NCBI GenBank assembly: GCA_030424715.1
Contig: JAUHWH010000006.1
Location: forward strand, 62,001-126,000
Length of the DNA: 64,000 nucleotides
Direction of reading: 5' to 3'
Source: Bdellovibrionia bacterium
Lineage (GTDB): Bacteria; Bdellovibrionota; Bdellovibrionia; Bdellovibrionales; JAGQZY01
Shown here: piece after piece, positions 49,928-58,854 of the stretch
How positions within the stretch are numbered: position 1 is the stretch's first letter
Layout of the letters: the number at the start of each line of letters is the position of its first letter
The notes under the pieces: model-generated
The model's database searches: none
Told to the model about the DNA's origin: nothing
The model's input: the letters and a program-made list of their open reading frames with translations, nothing else
Translations under genes and position numbers: made by a program

Positions 49928-51475
49928 TTGCGTTTCTTCTTAATCATTATTCTCTTTCTTTTTGTTGGTTGTGCTTCGACCCCGGAGCAACCAGGACAGT
50001 CTTTTGACACGGTTGATGTCTCTGAAGATGACACCATCGATGACTCCCTTGTTCTTGCCCAGACTCGAGCGGTGGATCGGATCCAAGCGCGAATTGAAAA
50101 CGAAAAGCCCCCAAAGGAGACGGTCGGAGCAAAAGTCATTCATAGCTATGAGCTGGATACCAAACCCGACCATCCCAAAGTAAAAAAATGGATACGCTAC
50201 TACTCAAAAAAAGATCGCAAACGCTTTCAGAGATTCCTCAACCGTGGGGCCCGCTATAAAGAGGTGATTCAAGACCTTTTGGTGACCAATGGTTTGCCGG
50301 CCGACCTTTATTACCTTGGGATCCTGGAGTCAGGGTACGTTACCAAAGCCGTCTCCCATGCCGGAGCGGTCGGGCCCTGGCAATTTATGGCGCCCACAGG
50401 GCGGCAGTATGGTTTGAAAATCAACGACTATGTGGATGAGCGAGTGGATCCTATTCGCTCCACTCTCGCAGCGATTCGCTATCTCAAAGAGTTGTATCGC
50501 ATCAAGCGAACTTGGTACCTGGCATTAGCAGCCTACAATGCCGGGCCTGGGCGAGTGGGGCGAGCCATGCGTCGTGGTGGTGTCCGGAATTATTGGCATT
50601 TAACGAGGCGCCGGCTGCTCCCCTACGACACCCGAGAGTACATTCCCCAGTTTTTGGCGATCCTGAGTATCGGAAAAGATCTAAAGAAATATGGCTTCGT
50701 AGAGAAGTCTGAAGACTATCTGCAGCCCATGGAGCTTGTTAAAGTTCCGGGCGCAGTACCACTAAAAACAATTGCCAAAGTGAGTGGCTATGACTTTGAG
50801 CAGCTCAAAAAACTGAACCCTCATCTTCGCAAGAAGGTGACTCCACCCACCAAGAAAAAGGTCTACCACCTCTGGGTGCATAAGAATTCGGTGGCCCAGG
50901 TGAAGCAATCTTACGATGCCTTGTTGGCCCATCGTATTCAGGGACTGAAAGTTCGCAGCGTGGCGCGCAGCTCCCGTCGGACACGTTACCACCGCGTGCG
51001 GCGTGGGCAAAATTTATCAACCATCGCCCGTCGCTATGGAACCTCAGTTAGTAAAATAAAGCGACTGAACCGACTACGATCAAGTCGGATTATGGTTGGT
51101 CAACGCCTCAAGGTGAAGCCTCGTCGGGGCCGTAGGGTCGCGAGTCGTAAACCCACGCGCATACCTCGAAGCTATCGAGTGCGACGGGGTGACAATTTAA
51201 CTGTGATTGCAAGACGCTACGGTCTGAGTGTTGCCAGACTCAAAAAAATCAACCGACTCAGAAGCGGAAGAATCCATGAGGGGCAACGACTGAAACTTAA
51301 AGGTTTAACGGGAGTGGCCAGTAAAAAAGTGAAGCGCTATCGTATTCGACGTGGTGACAACTTGTATAAGATTGCAAAAAAGTTTGGGATGACGATCCGG
51401 ACTCTTAAGCGTTTGAACAACCTTCGCTCCAATAACATTATGCGTGGTCAGTACTTAAGAATCGCTGGCAATTGA
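49928..51475 (+). CDS. mltD: MltD-like membrane-bound lytic transglycosylase with three LysM domains
   Basis: 515 residues. The TTG start has AAGGAG seven bases upstream; the N-terminus has a lipobox (LFLFVGCAST). The SLT catalytic domain at about residues 120-260 shows GILESGYVTKAVSHAGAVGP (catalytic Glu) and WQFMAPTGRQYGL, with AALAAYNAGPGRVGRA-type text. Three LysM domains follow, each starting with YRVRRGDN-like text: HRVRRGQNLSTIARRYG, YRVRRGDNLTVIARRYG and YRIRRGDNLYKIAKKFG. MltD in other bacteria has one or two LysM domains, so three is at the high end. It cuts peptidoglycan glycan chains. Confidence 0.92.
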   Translation: MRFFLIIILFLFVGCASTPEQPGQSFDTVDVSEDDTIDDSLVLAQTRAVDRIQARIENEKPPKETVGAKVIHSYELDTKPDHPKVKKWIRYYSKKDRKRFQRFLNRGARYKEVIQDLLVTNGLPADLYYLGILESGYVTKAVSHAGAVGPWQFMAPTGRQYGLKINDYVDERVDPIRSTLAAIRYLKELYRIKRTWYLALAAYNAGPGRVGRAMRRGGVRNYWHLTRRRLLPYDTREYIPQFLAILSIGKDLKKYGFVEKSEDYLQPMELVKVPGAVPLKTIAKVSGYDFEQLKKLNPHLRKKVTPPTKKKVYHLWVHKNSVAQVKQSYDALLAHRIQGLKVRSVARSSRRTRYHRVRRGQNLSTIARRYGTSVSKIKRLNRLRSSRIMVGQRLKVKPRRGRRVASRKPTRIPRSYRVRRGDNLTVIARRYGLSVARLKKINRLRSGRIHEGQRLKLKGLTGVASKKVKRYRIRRGDNLYKIAKKFGMTIRTLKRLNNLRSNNIMRGQYLRIAGN

Positions 51476-51507
51476 CACCTCTATATTTATATTTCTACAG
51501 AGGTGTC
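51474..51507. repeat. Inverted repeat at the convergent gene ends
   Basis: GACACCTCT (51474-51482) and AGAGGTGTC (51499-51507) form a perfect 9-bp stem around a 16-base AT-rich loop. It overlaps the stops of mltD and of the minus-strand gene that ends at 51487. It may act as a bidirectional transcription stop, though the T-run is broken. Confidence 0.5.
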
Positions 51508-52095
51508 GAAGCTAGCGCGTATGACTCGTTCAACCTCTAGATTTTCAATAAATTGGGTTCGTGCAACATCAACGTTGTTCCGAGTGGTGTGATGAAAATC
51601 ATAGGTGGTCTCGATCACCACCGTACGGTCCCCTTCTTTTTCTCTCAAAAGAAGTTCCATGCCTGCTTCGCAATGGGACAATTGTAGATGATTGATGTAG
51701 ACCGTCTCTCCAGAATCACTGTCTATCGCTCGAGCTCGACAAAAAACAACATCCGTTGAGAGAGGGGGGCGGTAGACCGACTTTTGTTGATCAGAGAAAG
51801 TGTAACTGTCTCCCACCGCAACCACTCGGAGAGGGCCAACCTTTTTTCGGTAGCGGCAGTAGCGCTCCGGAAGGTTCGAGATAAGCTTTACGCCTTTTTG
51901 TAAATCGGGACGCCCCCAAAAGCGAAAGTCGGTGAGGTAAGCTTGGCAAACCTGCTGGCCAGTTTGTGGCGGTTCAATACCATTTTCGGTCAGAAAGTCT
52001 TGGTCAAGGGCATAAGACGGGGCCAGGTGAGTTAGCGACAGAGCTAAAAAGAGTAACCACGGCGCCACGAAAACGAATACTTTTGATTCTCTCAT
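51487..52095 (-). CDS. Secreted protein of unknown function
   Basis: 202 residues with a signal peptide (FVFVAPWLLFLALSLTHLAP, cut after SYA). The mature part has several cysteines (QVCQAYLTDFRFWG, YCRYRKK, VFCRARAID, LSHCEAG) suggesting disulfides, and a beta-rich C-terminus. No family recognised. The start is supported by an AGGAGGA upstream. Confidence 0.6.
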   Translation of the reverse strand: MRESKVFVFVAPWLLFLALSLTHLAPSYALDQDFLTENGIEPPQTGQQVCQAYLTDFRFWGRPDLQKGVKLISNLPERYCRYRKKVGPLRVVAVGDSYTFSDQQKSVYRPPLSTDVVFCRARAIDSDSGETVYINHLQLSHCEAGMELLLREKEGDRTVVIETTYDFHHTTRNNVDVARTQFIENLEVERVIRASFDTSVEI

Positions 52096-52510
52096 ATTCT
52101 ATCCTCCTTAGATCAAGGCCCTAAGTTTTGGCCACGCAGTAGACAAGAGCAAGAATGTGGCCGCAGCAGCGAAATCAGGGAGTTCCGAACGATATCAGCA
52201 CCTTAGAGGTGCCAAACGATTTGTTGCGAGGGCATAAGTCCTATATTAATTTCACGACATGTGACAAATCACGGCCGTTATCCTGACTCCTCCTCCGAAG
52301 ACAGTAGCTTGTTGGGGCACCGGTGATCACGGGGCGATCATTGGCACTATGGACGATCGGAATCTTCGATCGCTACCGACTTTCGACACCGGGGCTCGGT
52401 TTTAGCGTTGACGATTTCACTGCCACAGGAGTTTCTGGATTCAGCAATGTAATTACGCACCACTGGTGAAAACAGCCTAGGGATTTCTTATCGGTATGAT
52501 TCCTCAGGAG
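52096..52510. other. Intergenic region with no gene seen
   Basis: About 415 bases. Short protein-like fragments occur in different frames (for example FSVDDFTATGVSGFSN on the plus strand around 52404-52450) but no frame is open for more than about 45 codons and there is no ribosome binding site. It may be a decayed gene. The promoter of the gene at 52095 should be at its left end. Confidence 0.4.
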
Positions 52511-53842
52511 TTATTCACTTTTTTTTTGCTGTTTCTTCTTAAGTGCTTTGCGAAGAGAGTTGCCGAGCTGGTTGAGGTTGCTGTTCTTCTCGCCATCACC
52601 GCGAGAGCTAAACACATCGGCTTCGGCACTGCCGGTGTTGCCAGCTACCACACCTGAAGCGCCAACACCTTGATCGAGCATGGTGAGGGTTCGGTAGACG
52701 TTGAGTTTTTTCGAGGTGCTGGTTTTTGACTTTAACCACTGCAAGCTGTCTCCGGTTCGTAAAATATATTTACGCACGGCTTTGGCGTCGAAGTCTCGAT
52801 TGTGGGCCATCAGCAAAGCTGCAACACCACTCACAAAAGCGGTGGCTTGCGAAGTGCCGGTCATGGGTCCAAAGCTTTGGTTGGGTAGAGTCGAGTAGAT
52901 GTTTTCTCCGGGAGCCGCAATGTCCACAGTTTGGACGCCATAGTTACTCGAACTTAAAACTCGCAGGGTTGGGTTGATGGCCGTCACAGAAATAATATTA
53001 TCCAGGTCGTAATCAGCGGGATAGTATTTGTTGAAATCAGAATTGGTTCTTTCGTTACCGGCAGCGGCCACAAAAAGAATTCCTTTTTGTTCCGCTTGTT
53101 TGACTGCGGTAAATTCTGGTTTGCTGAACTCCAGTCCTCCACCAGAATAATTGATAATATGGGCATTCATTGAAACGGCGTAATTGAAAGCCTTGATGGT
53201 GTTGACCAGGTTATTGCCAGGCGAGTTGGGGTCGAAGTATTTTAAAACCATCAAGCTAACTTTGGGAGCGACACCGGTCACTCCGTACTTGTTGCCGCCC
53301 TCAGCACCCACAATTCCTGCGATATGAGTTCCGTGGCCGTGATTGTCTTTAAGGTTGTGATTGCCGTGCACGAAGTTCCAGCCATGAACGTCGTCAACGT
53401 AGCCGTTACCGTCATCATCAATTCCGTTGGTTGCTTTATCATTGCCCTTTTCATCGAGGCCCGACTCGCCTGGGTTGCGCCATAGGTTGTTTTTTAAATC
53501 GGGATGGTTCACGTCGATACCAGTGTCGACGATTGCGACAATGATATCGCGGCTTCCGGTGGTGAGTTGCCAAGCCTCCAGGGCGTTTGATTTTTGTAGC
53601 CCCCACTTTTTATGGATCGCTGGGTCGTTCATAATCACGGAGTTTTGCTTGGGTACTTTTACGTTCATTTTAAAACTACCAAATTCTTGCTGGCGCTTTG
53701 GCTCTGAACTTGCAGATTTTGCTGAGGCCGGGCCTGTTTCCAATGACGCCAAGGGGCCCTTTTGGGAGAAGAGTGGGCGATTGAACGCCACCGCCGCTAT
53801 CAACAGGAAGGTACCCAGTACCAATGCAATTCTGAAAATCAT
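52511..53842 (-). CDS. Subtilisin-like serine protease (family S8)
   Basis: 443 residues. A hydrophobic N-terminus (MIFRIALVLGTFLLIAAVAF) is a signal or anchor, and a pro-region follows to about residue 95. The catalytic triad is clear: Asp in IIVAIVDTGIDVNHPDL, His in NHGHGTHIAGIVGA and Ser in GPMTGTSQATAFVSGVAALL. VAAAGNERTNSDF is the oxyanion Asn region. Tail after 400 is Gln/Lys/Ser-rich. The insert NGIDDDGNGYVDD is acidic and may bind calcium. A secreted protease of the window's hydrolase set. Confidence 0.92.
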   Translation of the reverse strand: MIFRIALVLGTFLLIAAVAFNRPLFSQKGPLASLETGPASAKSASSEPKRQQEFGSFKMNVKVPKQNSVIMNDPAIHKKWGLQKSNALEAWQLTTGSRDIIVAIVDTGIDVNHPDLKNNLWRNPGESGLDEKGNDKATNGIDDDGNGYVDDVHGWNFVHGNHNLKDNHGHGTHIAGIVGAEGGNKYGVTGVAPKVSLMVLKYFDPNSPGNNLVNTIKAFNYAVSMNAHIINYSGGGLEFSKPEFTAVKQAEQKGILFVAAAGNERTNSDFNKYYPADYDLDNIISVTAINPTLRVLSSSNYGVQTVDIAAPGENIYSTLPNQSFGPMTGTSQATAFVSGVAALLMAHNRDFDAKAVRKYILRTGDSLQWLKSKTSTSKKLNVYRTLTMLDQGVGASGVVAGNTGSAEADVFSSRGDGEKNSNLNQLGNSLRKALKKKQQKKSE

Positions 53843-54047
53843 AAGAAGTCCCCCGTGAACCCTTTATAATAGTCTAAAATCATCCGGAGCCCCAGTTTTT
53901 TGCAAGAAATAGGAGTTTATTCTCACTACGGGACATCGCCCCAATCATAGGGCCATCAGCACAAAGAACCACCATTGATCCACTCCCTCAAAAACCAGTG
54001 GAGCTGAGAAAGAGGCGGGAGAGAGTCTGCTGTAGGTGGGGTCTAAA

Positions 54048-56096
54048 TTATAGAGTTTTAAAGTTTTCTAGCCCAGCCAGGCAACTTTCAGGAAACACAA
54101 AAGGTTCATCCGTGTCGTTGTCAAAGCGGTTGTAGGTGATGTAATTCCGCATGACCAACTTTACATAACCCTTGGTTTCCTCATAGGGGATGTCCTCGAT
54201 GAAGGTTATGGGGTCACCATGAAAACGACTTTTGATCCAGCCCTTCACGGCGTTTTCAGAAGCGTTGTACGAGGCGACTGACAAAATAAAATTATTATCA
54301 AATTTTGAAAAGAGGTGATGAAGATTGTTAGCTCCCAGCGGGATAATGACACTGGGTTTGTAAAGGTCATATGGGTTTTCATAGGCAACCGACGGCATGC
54401 GCTCGGCGGCTCGCTTGGCCACTTGCGGGATCAGTTGTAAGAGGCCAAAGGCATCGGCGTGACTGCGTGCCCTGACATCGAAGCCAGACTCTTGCTTCAT
54501 GATCGAGTAAATGAGAGCTGCAGAGACTCGCGTGTTTCTGGCTGAAGACAGGACCTGCTTTTTGTAGGGCTCAGGAAACAATAGATAGGGGTGTTCTTCG
54601 ATGACATCCAACTGTTTCTTCGGAGGGAGTCGGTGGTATCCTAAGAAAAAGGCTTTATAGGCTCCCGCCTTTTGTAAAAGGTTGAGGTAATTCACCCAGC
54701 GACTGGTGTTCCAACTCTTTTTCGTTTTTACTTTGTCTAAAGTCAGAGCTTCGCTCACCTCTAGTTCCTCTACCGCGACTAAATCTCGGAAAAAGGTCCG
54801 ATCTTTTTTATCAAAGAAGCTAAGCATGTCTTTCTCGGAAACAGTCGGACGAGGCGGTTTTGGGAAGGGGCGCTTGAGTTTGCGAAAAGCCAGCGCTCCA
54901 TAATAGCCGTAGAGATCAAACTCGGTGAGACGTTCAAGAGCTTTTTCAGCCTCCTTACGTTCTCCCATGGAGATCAGGTTCTCCGCTTGCCAATACAGGT
55001 ATTTGGTTTTTGCGAAGAAAGTCAGTTCGGTACTTTTTTTGAGGGCCTGGAGGTTTTTTTGAGATTCGGCGTATCTCTTGATTCGCCGTTGATTCCAGGC
55101 GAGGGACCATAGCACCCGATCTCTATCGCGCAAGCTGGTCGGTTTTTCATTCGCCGCCTTTTTTAACCATGACACAGCCAGGTCGTATTTCTTGCGCTCT
55201 TCCGCCATGCGCCCTTTTAGCCAATAGATCATTTGCAGCGAATGACGGCCCTTCAATTGCTTTTCAAGTCGATCTAATTCTTTTGTAGCCAGTTTCTGTC
55301 CCTTCTCAGTCCAGAGTGTGCGAATGTATGCAATGTTGGCGTCATGATGCATTCCGGTCATCGCGGCCGACCATTTGTATTTGTTATCTAAAAAATGCGC
55401 CCATTGTCTTGAGGCCTTTATGTAATTCTTCATCCGAGACCAACGCTCAAGCTTATAGGTCGCTCGTGCCCCGCGAAAAGCGCGCCAACGATTGTTGTAG
55501 CTCATTTTAGGATCGTTAATTATCTTTCGATAATAATACAAAGCCTTTTCAAAGTTTCGACTGTCTCGATAGTCCTTAGCGACTTTTAAATATTGGCTCT
55601 TTTTTGGTGTAGGGATAAATCGAGGGGAGCGTCTTTGCAGCTCTGTGCGCAAGTGTCGTTTCTCTTTGGGGGTCAATTTTGTTTTGAGGGCGCGACTGGC
55701 CATAGTGTCGAAATCTTTTTTATTGAGACTGATGACATTTTTATTGGCATTAAAAATCCGGTAGGCATTTCCGAAGTGACGTTTTTCGATCTCGCGATCA
55801 AATTGAGCACGAACGGCAAAGGGTTTTAAGATAGGGTTTTTAAGGCCTTTGACAACCTGGTCCCAGCGCGGAGCGGGATTACAGTTCTCCGTATGCCGAA
55901 TCAAAGCCAGTTCGTTCAGGGAAAAACTCTTGTCTTGCGCCAACTTCTTTAGCTCAGTGCAATCTTTTTTCGGATTGGTGAGTTCCACAGCCATGCGATA
56001 GGCCGCCAGCCGGTCTTGGTGGGAGGGAGCTTGCGAAGAGACAGCGGCCATGGCCGAGGTCACGAGAAACAATAAAATGCTAGTTCGTAAGATCAT
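54048..56096 (-). CDS. slt: Soluble lytic murein transglycosylase, Slt70-like
   Basis: 682 residues with a signal peptide (LLFLVTSAMAAVSS). Residues 30-500 form the superhelical alpha U-domain (many helical pairs such as FEKALYYYRKIIND), and the C-terminal 180 residues hold the SLT domain: ALIYSIMKQESGFDVRARSH (catalytic Glu), FGLLQLIPQVAKRAAERM, and SVASYNASENAVKGWIK. The family cuts peptidoglycan to 1,6-anhydro-muropeptides in the periplasm. The U-domain pattern is the reason for choosing Slt70 over MltC/E. No frameshift or truncation seen. Confidence 0.9.
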   Translation of the reverse strand: MILRTSILLFLVTSAMAAVSSQAPSHQDRLAAYRMAVELTNPKKDCTELKKLAQDKSFSLNELALIRHTENCNPAPRWDQVVKGLKNPILKPFAVRAQFDREIEKRHFGNAYRIFNANKNVISLNKKDFDTMASRALKTKLTPKEKRHLRTELQRRSPRFIPTPKKSQYLKVAKDYRDSRNFEKALYYYRKIINDPKMSYNNRWRAFRGARATYKLERWSRMKNYIKASRQWAHFLDNKYKWSAAMTGMHHDANIAYIRTLWTEKGQKLATKELDRLEKQLKGRHSLQMIYWLKGRMAEERKKYDLAVSWLKKAANEKPTSLRDRDRVLWSLAWNQRRIKRYAESQKNLQALKKSTELTFFAKTKYLYWQAENLISMGERKEAEKALERLTEFDLYGYYGALAFRKLKRPFPKPPRPTVSEKDMLSFFDKKDRTFFRDLVAVEELEVSEALTLDKVKTKKSWNTSRWVNYLNLLQKAGAYKAFFLGYHRLPPKKQLDVIEEHPYLLFPEPYKKQVLSSARNTRVSAALIYSIMKQESGFDVRARSHADAFGLLQLIPQVAKRAAERMPSVAYENPYDLYKPSVIIPLGANNLHHLFSKFDNNFILSVASYNASENAVKGWIKSRFHGDPITFIEDIPYEETKGYVKLVMRNYITYNRFDNDTDEPFVFPESCLAGLENFKTL

Positions 56097-56174
56097 ACTC
56101 CATTGTGAACAGATCTTGTGAAGAGGTCAAAGACTGACACAAGACGTGCATTTGTTGTGATCCCGACCTTTGGC

Positions 56175-57101
56175 CTAGGGGCTGGCCTTTTTGGATAGGA
56201 CTTTACGAACACCCATTATAGCCGTGAGGGCCCCGAGATAGCCTTTCCACCCAATGGGGTCCGCTGGAATAAAGGTCCACTGCATCCAATCAATCACCGT
56301 GATGAAAACTAAGGTGAGGAGAGGGTTCATGGTGATGATCGGGCTAACCTGGGTGGCGGGTAAGTATTTCAGTGCAATGGAGAAACAACCGTAGGCGAGT
56401 ATGGTGTTGAAGCCCAAAAAGATGAGAAGGAGATGAACACTGAGTGGTAAAGACGCTAAATTGCCCCAGTTCACAAAAGGGAAAAACAGCAAGCTGATGA
56501 CCAAATAGACGTAGACATTGATTTGTGAGCTCTTCCAGAAAGCCAGAAGTGTCTTTTGAATACTGGCAAAGATGGCCCAGGTGACGGCGGCGGCGACAAT
56601 CCAAGAGAGGCCTAAAGAAAAGGTCTTATTGATATCTGGTAGGTCCAGACGGTCACTGAGAAAAAGGCTAAAGCCAATCAGACAAAACAGTAGTCCATAG
56701 AGTTGCGGACGACTCAGTTTCTCTTTAAAAACAAAAAGGCCGGCCAAAGCCAGCAGCAGCGGGCCGAGCTGAATAAAAATTTGCGCCGAGGCTGGACTGG
56801 CGTAGTGCACACCTTGCATAAAACCCAAATAGTTGAAACCCAAACAAAGAGAGGCCACCAGCAGGGCGCCAGGTCGAATAAAGAAGACTTTCAGGTCGGC
56901 TGCCTGCTTTTTAAAAATCATCCAGAAAAACAGAGCGGCAAAGGCCACAACCATCCGATACCAAACAATGGTGTAGGAGTCTGAGTGTTGCAGAGCGATC
57001 TTTAGAAATATAGCCAAAAGCGACCACGTCGCAGCGGTTGTCGTCGCGGCAAGCAGGCCTTTTTGGCGATCTGTTAAGGTCTTCAAATTCATGGGGCGCA
57101 T
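56175..57101 (-). CDS. EamA/DMT-family transporter
   Basis: About 308 residues with ten predicted membrane segments in two EamA repeats. The second repeat starts near GLSWIVAAAVTWAIFASIQK, and the first has WYRMVVAFAALFFWMI. The conserved PASAQIFIQLGPLLLAL (first repeat) and FNTILAYGCFSIALKYLPAT followed by SPIITMNPLLTLVFI (second repeat) match the family. The open frame starts with a TTG at 57128; I prefer the ATG at 57101. Substrate unknown; typical cargos are amino acids or metabolites, exported. Confidence 0.87.
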   Translation of the reverse strand: MRPMNLKTLTDRQKGLLAATTTAATWSLLAIFLKIALQHSDSYTIVWYRMVVAFAALFFWMIFKKQAADLKVFFIRPGALLVASLCLGFNYLGFMQGVHYASPASAQIFIQLGPLLLALAGLFVFKEKLSRPQLYGLLFCLIGFSLFLSDRLDLPDINKTFSLGLSWIVAAAVTWAIFASIQKTLLAFWKSSQINVYVYLVISLLFFPFVNWGNLASLPLSVHLLLIFLGFNTILAYGCFSIALKYLPATQVSPIITMNPLLTLVFITVIDWMQWTFIPADPIGWKGYLGALTAIMGVRKVLSKKASP

Positions 57102-57189
57102 ACTATATGGCCAACTGGTGCGGCGCAAGATAGTTTCCTTCTGAAATCTATAAGAAAATGAAAATTAAACCCCAATTCGGAGTGTGTCG

Positions 57190-58680
57190 GTGAGAAAGCC
57201 ATTTTTTATAGCCAGTTTTGCAGTGATTGTTGTTTTAGCGCTTCTTTATTATATGGAGGTTCAAGTGCCATTTTGGGTGACGGGTCTGTTGCTCGCTCTC
57301 ATTATTTTGGGTGTTCGAGACTCGTTTCAGAAGAGCCACGCCGTGATCAGAAACTTTCCCATCGTTGGACATTTTCGATACATGCTCGAGGCCATTCGAC
57401 CTGAGATCCAACAGTACTTCGTGGAGTCCAACACCGATGGACGTCCCATTGATCGTAACGATCGTTCGGTGGTGTACCAACGCTCGAAAAAGCAGTTGCA
57501 AGTTCTCCCGTTTGGAACCCAAGAGGACCTTTATGCTGAGGGGCAAGAGTGGGTTTGCCACTCTATGTTCCCAGGCCCTGTGGATGAGGACTTCGACCGG
57601 GTCAAAGTGGGGGGCGAGCAATGCACCCAGCCCTATGAGGCTTCCATATTTAATATTTCTGCCATGAGCTACGGCTCGCTAAGTAAAAATGCCGTGATGG
57701 CTCTGAACCTGGGGGCTGCGAAAGGAGGCTTCTACCACAACACTGGTGAGGGGGGCATTGCGCCGGCTCATCTGTTGGGTGCCGACATCGTCTGGCAGAT
57801 CGGGACCGGTTACTTCGGTTGCCGCACGAAAGACGGAGGTTTTGATAGAGATCTTTTTCAAAAAAAATCCCAACAAGAACAAGTGAAAATGATTGAACTC
57901 AAGCTCTCTCAGGGTGCCAAGCCCGGCAAAGGAGGCATGCTTCCCGGAGCAAAGGTGACTGTCGAAATTGCTGAAATTCGTGGGGTCCCCATCGGTGAAG
58001 ATGTCCTGTCGCCTTCAGCCCATAAAGAGTTTTCTGATGCCGCCGGTTTACTAAATTTTATCAAACTATTGCGAGAACTGTCTGGCGGAAAGCCGGTGGG
58101 ATTCAAAGTTTGCGTTGGAGACAAGGCCCAAATTCTGGATGTATTTAAAGAGATGGACAAATCCGGGATCGTTCCTGATTTTATTACCGTCGATGGCGCT
58201 GAGGGGGGGACCGGGGCGGCTCCTTTAGAATTTGCCAATGCCGTCGGAATGCCTCTGAAAGACGGTTTGTCATTCGTAGCTTCGTTAGTTGAACAATTCG
58301 ATCTCAAAAAGAACATCAAAATTATAGCAGCGGGAAAATCTTTAACTGGATTCCACTTGATCCGTAGCTTTGGGTTAGGCGCCGATATCGTGAACAGCGG
58401 AAGGGGCATGATGTTGGCCCTTGGCTGCATCCAGGCCTTGCGGTGTCATAGCAACCATTGCCCGGTGGGGATCACCACTAATAATCCCTCGTTGATGGCC
58501 GGACTAGAAGTTTCAAGCAAAAGTCAGAGAGTTGCCAATTATCACAGTGAGACGATCAAAGTTGTACAGCACCTGTTATCGGCCATGGGAAAGGCGCGCC
58601 CCAGTGATGTCAGAAGAGAAGACATTTTTCAACGACAATCAGATGGAACTTATAAAACCTACGCTGAGGTTTATTCCTGA
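57190..58680 (+). CDS. FMN-binding glutamate-synthase-family protein, membrane-anchored
   Basis: About 496 residues. GTG at 57190 has GGAG seven bases upstream, which rules out the GTG two codons before it. Two hydrophobic segments at the N-terminus (FFIASFAVIVVLALLYYMEV and WVTGLLLALIILGVRD) suggest a membrane anchor. The core is the GltB-like FMN barrel: AMSYGSLSKNAVMALNLGA, NTGEGGIAPAHLLGADIVWQ, and PDFITVDGAEGGTGAAP. The iron-sulfur cysteines are in LGCIQALRCHSNHCPVGI. This short form lacks glutaminase and NADPH domains and is annotated as a family of unknown electron transfer role; not a complete glutamate synthase. Confidence 0.87.
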   Translation: MRKPFFIASFAVIVVLALLYYMEVQVPFWVTGLLLALIILGVRDSFQKSHAVIRNFPIVGHFRYMLEAIRPEIQQYFVESNTDGRPIDRNDRSVVYQRSKKQLQVLPFGTQEDLYAEGQEWVCHSMFPGPVDEDFDRVKVGGEQCTQPYEASIFNISAMSYGSLSKNAVMALNLGAAKGGFYHNTGEGGIAPAHLLGADIVWQIGTGYFGCRTKDGGFDRDLFQKKSQQEQVKMIELKLSQGAKPGKGGMLPGAKVTVEIAEIRGVPIGEDVLSPSAHKEFSDAAGLLNFIKLLRELSGGKPVGFKVCVGDKAQILDVFKEMDKSGIVPDFITVDGAEGGTGAAPLEFANAVGMPLKDGLSFVASLVEQFDLKKNIKIIAAGKSLTGFHLIRSFGLGADIVNSGRGMMLALGCIQALRCHSNHCPVGITTNNPSLMAGLEVSSKSQRVANYHSETIKVVQHLLSAMGKARPSDVRREDIFQRQSDGTYKTYAEVYS

Positions 58681-58703
58681 GCCTCGGACAAGTTGAGGCG
58701 TTT
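58681..58703 (+). terminator. Weak terminator-like hairpin
   Basis: GCCTC (58681-58685) pairs with GAGGC (58695-58699) directly after the stop of the FMN-binding gene, followed by a short TTTCT. The stem is only 5 bp and the T-run is poor. Confidence 0.35.
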
Positions 58704-58854
58704 CTATCGTCTTAAAAGTTATAGAAAATTGTAACAATCATTAACAGTTGGCCTTCTTTTTTACTGCAGGAGCGGCTGAGGGGCCCTGGCCTTTTAATTT
58801 TAAAGATTTCTTTTTATTGGGTTCAGAGATTTTCAGGTCTGCCGATCCTTTTGT

